A stretch of DNA of 64,000 bases, taken from contig WLPX01000005.1 of the NCBI GenBank assembly GCA_009698575.1, positions 28,797-92,796 of the forward strand, in the 5' to 3' direction. A program made the position numbers and the translations under genes. Of the stretch, positions 1-7,467 are shown piece by piece (position 1 is the stretch's first letter; the number at the start of each line of letters is the position of its first letter). This stretch comes from Actinomycetota bacterium (GTDB taxonomy: Bacteria; Actinomycetota; Actinomycetes; S36-B12; UBA5976). The notes under the pieces are model-generated. The model worked only from the letters and a program-made list of their open reading frames with translations, was not told the DNA's origin and did not search any database.

Positions 1-54
1 TACTAACGTTAGTTTGGGCCACGGTTATTACGTGGCAGAACCTGCAGCGAGTTG

Positions 55-1200
55 CTAGCCAGGATCCACACCGGACAAAAGCGAATCAAGTCGGTTAAAA
101 CTTAGTTCCCAAGTCCACTCTTGTGTTACCCAATTTCTACCAGCAGTCCCCATTTGCTTTGCTAGTTCCGGATTAGTTAATACTTGCGTTATTCGGTCAA
201 CAATCTGAGACAAGTCATTGCCATCGATCAAGAATCCAGTTTCCCCGTCGACAACTGCGTCTACTGCTCCCCCAGAGTTACCCACAATTACTGGCAATCC
301 AGTAGCCGAGCCTTCTAAGAAAACGATGCCAAGTCCTTCAACATCCCAACCGCCCATTCGAGTTCGGCATGGCATTGCAAAAACATCGCCTGCCGCATAC
401 CAATGCGCCAATTGCCCAGGTGCAACCTTGCCCGTGAAGTGCACGCTATCGTGCAGGTTTAGCTTGGTAGTTAACTTCTCTAGTTCATTTCGGTACGGAC
501 CTTCACCAACAATGATTAGTCCGACCCCTGGCACATTAGCTGCAATTTCCGGTAACGCCTTAATCAACATATCTTGGCCTTTGCGAGCCATAAGGCGTGA
601 GACACAGACAATTACCGGCCTATCCACCCAACCAATACTCGCAAGAAGTGCAAGGCCGGCAGGCCTGTTCGTAGGTGCAAATTCCACAGTGTTAACGCCG
701 GGAACTATGCGACGCATATTTATCGCAGCAGTTGCGGGAAGTGCGCGCGCGATTTTTTGATGTGTGTACTCACTAATGAAAGTTAAATGATCTGTGTCAT
801 TTCCGATCTTACGAAGCGCTTGCTTCATGCCTGGTGTCATAGCCCACCCAGTTTCGTGGCCTTGAGTCATGCCCACGATATTCGTTACACCCAACTTTCG
901 CAGTGGGGCGGCTAGTAAACCCAAAGGAGCGGCAGCGCCGAATAAGACTCGCGAGATGTTTTCCGACACCACAAGCTCCCGCGCCAAAGCTAAAGTCTTT
1001 TTTGAAGGCAACAAAGTTTCGGTATTAGCTCGCACTATTTTGAAATTTTGCGCGGCATCAAACTCGGCTGCGCCTTCCCAGTTTGAGGTGAGCACAGTTA
1101 CCGAACTTGGTTCAAATCTTCGAACTATTTCATAACCAAAAGTTTGAATACCACCTGGGCGAGGTGGGAAGTCATTGGTGATTACCAAGGTGCGACTCAT
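55..1200 (-). CDS. pimB: PimB'-like GT4 mannosyltransferase
   Basis: A GT-B fold glycosyltransferase of family 4, 381 residues from the chosen start. The N-terminus has the glycine-rich acceptor-side motif PPRPGGIQTF near residues 12-21. The C-terminal half has VSRLMARKGQDMLI and, further on, EGLGIVFLEGSATGLPVI, the nucleotide-sugar-binding EX7E region. In actinobacteria this subgroup adds mannose from GDP-mannose to phosphatidylinositol mannosides at the inner membrane face. I chose the ATG at 1200 rather than an upstream TTG at 1227 because MSRTLVITNDFPP is the usual family N-terminus. The assignment to PimB' rather than another GT4 rests on the motifs and on the synteny with trpD and ctaE. 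No clear Shine-Dalgarno sequence is visible. Confidence 0.8.
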   Translation of the reverse strand: MSRTLVITNDFPPRPGGIQTFGYEIVRRFEPSSVTVLTSNWEGAAEFDAAQNFKIVRANTETLLPSKKTLALARELVVSENISRVLFGAAAPLGLLAAPLRKLGVTNIVGMTQGHETGWAMTPGMKQALRKIGNDTDHLTFISEYTHQKIARALPATAAINMRRIVPGVNTVEFAPTNRPAGLALLASIGWVDRPVIVCVSRLMARKGQDMLIKALPEIAANVPGVGLIIVGEGPYRNELEKLTTKLNLHDSVHFTGKVAPGQLAHWYAAGDVFAMPCRTRMGGWDVEGLGIVFLEGSATGLPVIVGNSGGAVDAVVDGETGFLIDGNDLSQIVDRITQVLTNPELAKQMGTAGRNWVTQEWTWELSFNRLDSLLSGVDPG

Positions 1201-1256
1201 GCCTACATCTTGCCGTAATACGCCCAATACCTTTAAGTTGCAGTCGCTAGTAACGC

Positions 1257-1460
1257 CTACTGCGCAATAGCAGCGGGATTAGCAGTTTCGTTATTTCCCT
1301 TAATCAACCGTAATGGCGCCACTAGCCCGGCAGTTGCCAGGACATCAAGGACCTCTTTGTGATCAGCCAAAGATTCTGGCATCGGGCCTAATAGCGCAGT
1401 TACCACGCAGTCCGAGCATGCGATGTCACGCATGACGCAGCTAGAGCAATCAATCAACAT
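1257..1460 (-). CDS. small Cys-rich conserved protein
   Basis: A 67-residue protein of unknown function. The N-terminus holds two CxxC pairs (C5-C8 and C15-C18 in MLIDCSSC...CSDC), suggesting a small metal-binding knuckle. The remainder is helical with an Ala/Asn-rich tail. The reading frame extends up to 1523, but the ATG at 1460 is preceded by AGGAG at a normal distance on the minus strand, and the upstream part lies within the repeated promoter region, so 1460 is the better start. It lies divergently from the DnaQ-UvrC fusion gene and 56 bases upstream of pimB, possibly cotranscribed with it. Confidence 0.65.
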   Translation of the reverse strand: MLIDCSSCVMRDIACSDCVVTALLGPMPESLADHKEVLDVLATAGLVAPLRLIKGNNETANPAAIAQ

Positions 1461-1525
1461 AGTGAACTCCTGAGTTACCTTGTTTAATGTGTTAGCTATA
1501 ACGCTAGGGAGCACCTCCGACACTT

Positions 1526-1649
1526 TTGTCTGACCAAAACTGTGCTTACCGCTGTTTTGTCAGTCCAAAACTGTGCCCACAGCTGTTTTGTCAGTCCAAA
1601 ACTGTGCCCATATCTGTTTTGTCAGTCCAAAACTGTAATCTGCCTGTTA
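1526..1649 (+). repeat. four tandem 31-bp promoter-like repeats
   Basis: Four head-to-tail units begin at 1526, 1557, 1588 and 1619, exactly 31 bases apart. Units 2 to 4 share TTGTCAGTCCAAAACTGT; unit 1 is a variant with TTGTCTGACC. Each contains the dyad GTTTTG-N6-CAAAAC (5 of 6 arm bases in unit 1). Only unit 4 carries a -10-like hexamer (TAATCT) at the end; units 1 to 3 have TGCTTA or TGCCCA there. The 31-base period is close to three helical turns, so bound proteins would sit on one face of the DNA. The repeats fill the intergenic space between the small Cys-rich gene and the repair-type fusion gene. Confidence 0.9.
1619..1641 (+). promoter_or_regulatory. PafBC/RecA-NDp-type DNA-damage promoter
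   Basis: TTGTCAGTC (1619-1627), eight bases, then TAATCT (1636-1641) matches the published mycobacterial RecA-independent damage promoter pattern TTGTCRGTG-N8-TAnnnT at all but one fixed position (final C for G). The -10 ends seven bases before the ATG at 1649, so transcription would begin at or next to the start codon and give a leaderless mRNA. Binding by PafBC is inferred; the regulator genes are not in this window. Confidence 0.6.
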
Positions 1650-3355
1650 TGAGCCAAAATTCCGGGCAAACCCCAATGACTATTGCTGACATAGGTCAGT
1701 CTCTGGCTCACACCACTTTTGTCATAGTTGATCTCGAGACAGCTGGTGGCCGGCCGGTAGATGCCGGAATCACTGAAATTGGCGCCGTTAGGGTGCGTGG
1801 CGGCGAAGTTATCGGTGAATTTCGAACATTTTGCCAGCCGGGTGTGTCGATCCCCGCATTCATTTCGGTTTTAACTGGAATTACCGATCACCATGTTGCC
1901 GATGCTCCATCAGTTGCTTCTGCGGTGACTGAATTCTTGGCGTTTGCAAATTTTGATGGTGGTGACCAGCCGGTCTTGGTGGCGCACAACGCCCCATTTG
2001 ATGTTGGGTTCTTGAAAGCGGCCTGCGCTAAATTCCAAATCCCGTGGCCTACCCCACGTGTTTTAGACACTGCAATTTTGGCTCGAAAGATCTTACGTAA
2101 AGACGAAGTCATAAATCGCAAACTTGGTACGTTGGCTAAATATTTCCGCGCTCCCGTAAGTCCTACTCACCGTGCCCTTGATGATGCGCGCGCAACTGTC
2201 TCGGTGCTACATGGGCTAATTGAGCGAGTTGGGAATCTTGGCGTACATGACCTTGAAGGCCTCCAGACTTTCAACGGACCTGCCACTGAGCGAAGGCGTC
2301 GTAAACGACATCTTGCAGATGGTCTACCGGATTTACCAGGTGTCTATATTTTTTACGACGGCAACAACCGACCACTTTATGTTGGCACGTCAATTTCAAT
2401 TCGTAAACGTGTCATGTCATATTTCACAGCAGCCGAAACCCGCAGTCGAATGACTTCCATGATCGAATTGGCGCAGCGCATTGAGCCGATAGTTTGCCAG
2501 ACGGCACATGAAGCGCAGGTTCGTGAGTTGCGAATCATTAATGAACTGCGTCCGGTTTATAACCACCGATCCCGCAATCCAGAAAAGACAATTTGGCTGA
2601 CTCTGACAAGTGATAAATTTCCGAGATTGTCATTAGTTAGACAGCCCGCTTTCCCAGATTCCAATCGAATCGCTATCGGTCCATTTTCAAGTATGCAGTC
2701 CGCTGAATTTGCTACGCAAGCGATTTATCAGGTGACGCAATTGCGTCAATGCAAAGAGCGCATAACAAACAAGAGTTCCATATCACCCTGCATGCTCTTC
2801 GAAATGAACCGCTGTATTGCCCCTTGCGCTGACACCTCACTAGTTTCTGAATACCAAATGATCACTGCGCAAGTAGTTGAGATCCTCACGGGTGATTCGG
2901 TAGTTGCTACGAAAGCAATGTTGAATCGAATTCAGGAATTAGTGCTAACTGAAAAATTTGAAGAAGCTGCGATAATTCGCGACCGAATGCGGGCGCTAGA
3001 GTCGAGCATTTATAGATCAAGTATGTTGCGCGAGTTAAGCGCTATTCCGTTTCTAATTGCAGGCAAAGCTAACGCGCAAGGCGGTTGGGATATTCAGGCA
3101 TTTACTCATGGGCGGTTCGCAGGTGCCATTCAGGCTCCTGCCGGCCACGATCCGAAGCCATACATTGCGCATCTTAAAACTATGGCTGCCACTGATGTTT
3201 CCTTGCCAACTCTGGTGGCAGAGATGGAATTGAATCTGAAGTGGTTAGGTGATGGTCTAACACGACTTGTGGAAATCACCGCAGGATTTAGTTGGTCACA
3301 TCCAATGGCAGCGCCGAATACTAAATTACTTGCAGGCGTAAAACTAAGCGCCTAA
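1649..3355 (+). CDS. DnaQ-like exonuclease / UvrC-N (Cho-like) fusion
   Basis: A 568-residue two-part nuclease. Residues about 23-190 are a DEDDh 3'-5' exonuclease of the DnaQ family: VDLET (D28, E30), AHNAPFDVGFL and HRALDDARAT. Residues about 230-310 are a GIY-YIG nuclease domain (GVYIFYDG and LYVGTS), followed by a UvrC-type Cys region (CMLFEMNRCIAPC) and a UVR-like helix (EKFEEAAIIRDRM). The UvrC C-terminal RNase H and HhH parts are absent, so it resembles Cho joined to an exonuclease. Such fusions are known in actinobacteria; their role in repair is inferred from the domains. The frame is open from 1526, but those codons are the 31-bp repeats, so the leaderless ATG at 1649 is chosen. Confidence 0.85.
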   Translation: MSQNSGQTPMTIADIGQSLAHTTFVIVDLETAGGRPVDAGITEIGAVRVRGGEVIGEFRTFCQPGVSIPAFISVLTGITDHHVADAPSVASAVTEFLAFANFDGGDQPVLVAHNAPFDVGFLKAACAKFQIPWPTPRVLDTAILARKILRKDEVINRKLGTLAKYFRAPVSPTHRALDDARATVSVLHGLIERVGNLGVHDLEGLQTFNGPATERRRRKRHLADGLPDLPGVYIFYDGNNRPLYVGTSISIRKRVMSYFTAAETRSRMTSMIELAQRIEPIVCQTAHEAQVRELRIINELRPVYNHRSRNPEKTIWLTLTSDKFPRLSLVRQPAFPDSNRIAIGPFSSMQSAEFATQAIYQVTQLRQCKERITNKSSISPCMLFEMNRCIAPCADTSLVSEYQMITAQVVEILTGDSVVATKAMLNRIQELVLTEKFEEAAIIRDRMRALESSIYRSSMLRELSAIPFLIAGKANAQGGWDIQAFTHGRFAGAIQAPAGHDPKPYIAHLKTMAATDVSLPTLVAEMELNLKWLGDGLTRLVEITAGFSWSHPMAAPNTKLLAGVKLSA

Positions 3356-4429
3356 CGCAAAACGTTGGCTTACTGAAATCCAAACATCTAGCAGCGAACT
3401 AGCGGCGCCAGAATCTAGCGTTCCGTAGGCAACTGGTAAGGCGCGCGCAATTCGATCAATCGCAGAATCACTTACTGGGCCAAATCTTTCAGAGTTCTTG
3501 GCCGCGTCATATGTGACCATCGTGGCTGCGGCATTTAGCGCGACCACATCTCGAATCGCACCAAAGTTGCCATCTTTTCGGCCGCCAATAATTTCCCGCA
3601 CAACTTGGGCATTGAAGGCAGCGTCACCGCCACGTAATTGTTCAATCGTTGCCGGCTGCAAACCTAGCAATTGCGGTGTCAGACTGTATTCACGCAATTG
3701 ACTCGAAGTTACGTCCCAAATCTGTGACGGAGCTGATGTAGACAATTCATCTAGCCCATCGCTGCTGCGAACAATCATGGATTTAAATCCGCGCTCTAGC
3801 TGCACTTGCGCTAAAACTGGAGCGAGTCGCAAGTCTGCGCAACCAAGTAGCGATGCCTCTGGTTGGCCAGGGTTGGATAGTGGACCTAAAACATTAAAAA
3901 CAGTCGGTACACCTAATTCTTTACGTACTGCACCCGCGTATTTCATAGCTGGATGATGAGCTGGTGCAAAACAAAATGCAATGCCGGCATCAGCGACACA
4001 TGAGCTAAGCGCATGAGTTGGCATGTTTATCGCAACGCCAAGCGCTTCAAGTACATCCGCAGTTCCCGCTTTTGATGAGATAGCTCGGTTGCCGTGTTTT
4101 AGTACTGGTATTCCGGCACCTGCAACAGTGAGCGCTGCCATAGTAGAAATATTTACGGTGTGTGCGCCATCGCCACCAGTGCCAACCACATCAACTGCAA
4201 CTCGATCTAGGTTCACTTCGATTGCATTCGCAAGCATTGCTTTGACCATGCCGCTTACTTCTGTCGCCGTTTCGCCTTTGACGCGAAGACCCATAACCAA
4301 TGCGGCAATTTGTGAGTCAGCAGCTGTGCCCGACATCATTTCGTTCATTGCCCAAAATGCTTGATCGAACGAAAGATCTTCGCCAGAAACTAAAGTTCCT
4401 AAAACTTCTTTCCAAGTAGTCGAAGTCAT
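3344..4429 (-). CDS. trpD: anthranilate phosphoribosyltransferase
   Basis: TrpD joins anthranilate and PRPP to give phosphoribosylanthranilate, the second step of tryptophan synthesis. The 361-residue length is normal. The PRPP-binding loop GTGGDGAHT (83-91) and the anthranilate/PRPP motif KHGNRAISS (111-119) are intact. The 3' end overlaps the convergent end of the DnaQ-UvrC fusion gene by 12 bases. The receiver-like gene lies 21 bases upstream on the same strand and probably shares a transcript. No other trp gene is present, so trpD is detached from the pathway operon, as in mycobacteria. Confidence 0.95.
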   Translation of the reverse strand: MTSTTWKEVLGTLVSGEDLSFDQAFWAMNEMMSGTAADSQIAALVMGLRVKGETATEVSGMVKAMLANAIEVNLDRVAVDVVGTGGDGAHTVNISTMAALTVAGAGIPVLKHGNRAISSKAGTADVLEALGVAINMPTHALSSCVADAGIAFCFAPAHHPAMKYAGAVRKELGVPTVFNVLGPLSNPGQPEASLLGCADLRLAPVLAQVQLERGFKSMIVRSSDGLDELSTSAPSQIWDVTSSQLREYSLTPQLLGLQPATIEQLRGGDAAFNAQVVREIIGGRKDGNFGAIRDVVALNAAATMVTYDAAKNSERFGPVSDSAIDRIARALPVAYGTLDSGAASSLLDVWISVSQRFALGA

Positions 4430-4450
4430 CGCGAGTTAGCCTGGGTGTAT

Positions 4451-4861
4451 CTACTGGGATACAGCGCTATCTGCCTGAAGCAGATTCACCGCCGCAGCAA
4501 CTAATGCGCGCGGATCAATGGGATGTGCCACAACAGCATCGGCTTGGGACCAAGTTGCCAACCATCGATCATCTAAGCGACCGACCAAGACCAAAACTGG
4601 TGGACAATTGAAAATCTCATCCTTTAGTTGTCGACATAGTCCCATGCCACCTGAAGGAGTTGCTTCGCCATCCAGAATCAATAAATCAAATGGGCGCTTA
4701 TCTACTGCAGCCAGCACAGCCGGTTGCGTAGCGCACTCGAGAATTTCTACTTCGCCAAAACTAAGGGAGGGCTTGCGGCCCAAACCTAGGCGGACGCTGG
4801 CACGAACAGCAGAATCGTCGCTGTAGATCAGTACTTTGAGCGTGGAAGCAGATGTTGACAC
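4451..4861 (-). CDS. atypical response-regulator receiver protein
   Basis: A 136-residue single-domain protein resembling a CheY receiver, with no output domain. The acidic pair (YSDD, about residues 13-16) and a phosphoacceptor-like Asp in LLILDGEA are present, but the conserved Lys-Pro after strand 5 is replaced by AHPIDP, so phosphorylation-dependent switching is doubtful. The GTG start follows TACTCT by six bases on the minus strand, a leaderless arrangement. It sits upstream of trpD and divergent from ctaE; similar proteins occur next to ctaE in other actinobacteria. Function unknown. Confidence 0.7.
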   Translation of the reverse strand: MSTSASTLKVLIYSDDSAVRASVRLGLGRKPSLSFGEVEILECATQPAVLAAVDKRPFDLLILDGEATPSGGMGLCRQLKDEIFNCPPVLVLVGRLDDRWLATWSQADAVVAHPIDPRALVAAAVNLLQADSAVSQ

Positions 4862-4999
4862 CCCAAAAGAGTATCTGACGCGCGTACCAAGGCGGTAATT
4901 CGAGGGGTCAAATGGGGCTGGTAATGGCGTAGGTCACATCCGCCCAAAATCACCCATCCTGCGGGGAATTCGCCCTGACTCTTGGGTAAACTCGAGTTC

Positions 5000-5596
5000 G
5001 TGAGTACAGCTTCTGCGATCCGAGTCCCGAGCCAAGCCGAGCGACCAAATATGGTGTCGATCGGCACAATTGTTTGGCTTTCCAGTGAGTTGATGTTCTT
5101 TGCTGCACTGTTTGCAATGTACTTCACGCTGCGATCAGTAAACCCAGAGATCTGGGCTGAAGAAGTAAAGCTCTTGAACATCCCACTTTCGTCGATCAAT
5201 ACCACTGTTCTGGTTTTGTCATCGGTAACTTGCCAGCTGGGTGTATTCGCTGCTGAACGTGGCGATGTTAAAGGGCTTCGTAAGTGGTTTGTTATTACTT
5301 TCCTAATGGGCTTCTTCTTCGTATCTGGCCAGGTTTACGAATACGCCAAGCTAGTTCATGAAGGTTTGACGCTAGCTTCTTCGCCGTATGGCTCAGCTTT
5401 CTACTTAACAACGGGTTTCCACGGGCTGCATGTTACCGGCGGGTTAATTGCATTCCTGTTTGTACTAGCCCGGACTTATGCCAGCAAGAATTACTCACAC
5501 AAACAAGCAACCACAGCGATTGTGGTTTCTTATTACTGGCACTTTGTTGACGTTGTTTGGATTGCCCTGTTTGCAACTATCTACCTAATTAAGTAA
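5000..5596 (+). CDS. ctaE: cytochrome c oxidase subunit III
   Basis: Subunit III of the aa3 oxidase, 198 residues with five predicted membrane helices and no large soluble part. Characteristic stretches are [16 protein letters not shown] in the first helix, [10 protein letters not shown], and the C-terminal [14 protein letters not shown]. The frame opens at a TTG at 4982, but the GTG at 5000 preceded by TAAACT and seven bases suggests a leaderless start. It opens the plus-strand ctaE-qcrCAB run, 51 bases before qcrC, as in mycobacteria and corynebacteria. It stabilises the catalytic core formed by CtaD and CtaC, which are encoded convergently at 11.5-14 kb. Confidence 0.93.
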   Translation: MSTASAIRVPSQAERPNMVSIGTIVWLSSELMFFAALFAMYFTLRSVNPEIWAEEVKLLNIPLSSINTTVLVLSSVTCQLGVFAAERGDVKGLRKWFVITFLMGFFFVSGQVYEYAKLVHEGLTLASSPYGSAFYLTTGFHGLHVTGGLIAFLFVLARTYASKNYSHKQATTAIVVSYYWHFVDVVWIALFATIYLIK

Positions 5597-5647
5597 CTGC
5601 AGCACTAAAAAGTTTTAAAAATCCTAGAAAATTAGAAGAGGAATACT

Positions 5648-6424
5648 GTGGCACTGAATCGGAGACATCCAGCAGCACTATTTGCAGTGCTAGTTGTTGG
5701 GCTAGGAACAACTGGCGCAGCATATGCTGCAGTCAGCGCTCAGACTGCTCCGAAAGCCGCGGTTAACACTGAAACCCAGGTTGAACAAGGTAAGCAACTG
5801 TTCTTAGAGGGTTGCTCTTCTTGCCATGGTTTAGCTGCGCAAGGCGCATCTGACGGTCCTTCCCTAATCGGCGTAGGTTCTGCTGCGGTAGATTTCCAAG
5901 TTTCCACTGGCCGGATGCCACTGGCTGCTCCTGGCGTACAAGCCATGCCGAAAACGCCGTCTTATAACGAAGCTGAAACTGCTGCATTAGCTGCCTTTGT
6001 GGCAACTTTGGCACCAGGTCCGGCAATTCCAACTGAAGAGATGTTGAATTCCTCTGATGCCGAAGTTGCACTTGGTGGCGAGTTATTTCGCACCAATTGT
6101 GCGCAATGCCATGGGGCAACAGCTGTGGGTGGCGCACTTTCCCAAGGACGAGTTGCGCCAAGCCTGATGGGCTCTGATGCGAAAACTATTTACGAAGCAA
6201 TGGTTTCAGGCCCGCAGTCCATGCCAGTGTTCTCAAATAGCACTTTGAGTATTGAAGATAAGCAAGGAATTATTCGTTACATCGAAGAACTTCAGAAGAA
6301 TGAAAGTCCAGGTGGATTTAGCCTCGGACGCTTGGGTCCTGTTACTGAAGGTCTGTTTATCTTTATTGCCGGTTTAGGCGCGTTAATTGTTGCAGCGGTA
6401 TGGATTGGAGCTAAGGCAAAATAA
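5648..6424 (+). CDS. qcrC: diheme cytochrome c subunit of bcc complex
   Basis: QcrC, 258 residues, carries two c-type haem sites, CSSCH (56-60) and CAQCH (151-155). An N-terminal export/anchor helix (about 10-30) and a C-terminal membrane helix (about 231-253) hold it to the outer membrane face. In actinobacteria this diheme protein replaces soluble cytochrome c and passes electrons directly from the bc complex to the CuA site of CtaC. The GTG start is supported by AGAAGAGGA just upstream. The stop overlaps the qcrA start by one base (TAATG), indicating translational coupling. Confidence 0.96.
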   Translation: MALNRRHPAALFAVLVVGLGTTGAAYAAVSAQTAPKAAVNTETQVEQGKQLFLEGCSSCHGLAAQGASDGPSLIGVGSAAVDFQVSTGRMPLAAPGVQAMPKTPSYNEAETAALAAFVATLAPGPAIPTEEMLNSSDAEVALGGELFRTNCAQCHGATAVGGALSQGRVAPSLMGSDAKTIYEAMVSGPQSMPVFSNSTLSIEDKQGIIRYIEELQKNESPGGFSLGRLGPVTEGLFIFIAGLGALIVAAVWIGAKAK

Positions 6425-7467
6425 TGAATGAGCTCGAGCACCCAACAGGTGATCCATACGGCGCCAAGGATGGCAAAGATTTAGTAAGTGGCATCTCAGT
6501 ATTTCCCATGGAGCCACATGTCCCCCGTAAAGCAGACATAGATCCAAAGGCAGCACGCCGCGCTGAACGTCAAGTTGCAACTATGTTTGGCTTGTCATCA
6601 TTGCTGATAATTGCGTTCGTAGTGGCTTTTGTGAAAATTCCAAACACAACGTTGATAACAATTCCGATCATCGGCGTAGTTAACGCCAATCACGTCGCAA
6701 TTGGGTTCACATTCGGACTTTCAATTCTCTTGATCGGAATTGGCGCAATTCATTGGGCAAAGAAATTGATGCCCGATGAAGAAGTTGTTCAAGCTCGGCA
6801 TGCGTTAACTTCACCAGATGAAGAACGCAAAGAAGTCGAATCAAGTTTTAAGCGCGGCGCAGCTGAATCTGGCTTCAAAGAGCGCAAGATTATCCGACGT
6901 TCCTTACTTGGCGCGTTAGCCCTATTCCCGGTTCCACTGGTAGTACTCCTTCGTGACCTTGGTCCGTTGCCCGGTACTCGCCTTCGCGAAACCATTTGGG
7001 AAGAAGGAATTCACTTAGTAACAGATGCGACTTATCGAAAGATAAAGGCATCTGATATTCCCCTTGGTGGCTTGATTAACGCTGTTCCAGAGAACTTGCT
7101 GGAAATAGAACATGAGGAAGAAAACCTCAATCAGCGCGGCAAAGCTTCAATAATCGTGGTCCGCATGGATCCAGCCGACATCGTCTCGCAGCAAGGACAA
7201 GACTGGGATTACCAAGGCGTATTGGCATTCTCCAAGATTTGTACCCACTTGGGCTGTCCGACTTCGCTTTATCAGCAGCGCACTCACCACTTGCTGTGTC
7301 CGTGTCACCAGTCTACGTTTGACTTATCAGACTCGGGCTATGTGGTTTTCGGACCAGCTGCACGTCGCATGCCACAACTTGCGATCACAGTAGACGCCGA
7401 GGGTTACTTAGTTGCCCAAAGTGGATTTAACCAACCAGTAGGACCTAGTTTCTGGGAGCGCGGATGA
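6424..7467 (+). CDS. qcrA: Rieske iron-sulfur subunit of bcc complex
   Basis: QcrA, 347 residues, has the three N-terminal membrane helices typical of actinobacteria (about 53-70, 78-110 and 160-177) and a C-terminal Rieske domain. The [2Fe-2S] ligands are visible as C273 and H275 in CTHLGC and C292 and H295 in CPCH; C278 and C294 are the expected disulfide pair. It accepts electrons from menaquinol and passes them to QcrC. Overlap with both neighbours (TAATG upstream, ATGA downstream) shows a tight qcrC-qcrA-qcrB operon. Confidence 0.96.
   Translation: MNELEHPTGDPYGAKDGKDLVSGISVFPMEPHVPRKADIDPKAARRAERQVATMFGLSSLLIIAFVVAFVKIPNTTLITIPIIGVVNANHVAIGFTFGLSILLIGIGAIHWAKKLMPDEEVVQARHALTSPDEERKEVESSFKRGAAESGFKERKIIRRSLLGALALFPVPLVVLLRDLGPLPGTRLRETIWEEGIHLVTDATYRKIKASDIPLGGLINAVPENLLEIEHEEENLNQRGKASIIVVRMDPADIVSQQGQDWDYQGVLAFSKICTHLGCPTSLYQQRTHHLLCPCHQSTFDLSDSGYVVFGPAARRMPQLAITVDAEGYLVAQSGFNQPVGPSFWERG

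Noticed and set aside
1526..1648. N-terminal extension of the DnaQ-UvrC fusion protein
   Set aside because: The extra 41 residues are the translated promoter repeats and are Cys/Ser-rich, unlike the family. The ATG at 1649 has a well-placed -10.
1526..1649. Repeat array resembling a small CRISPR
   Set aside because: The 31-base units are continuous, with no distinct spacers between repeats, no cas genes are near, and the units align with a promoter pattern.
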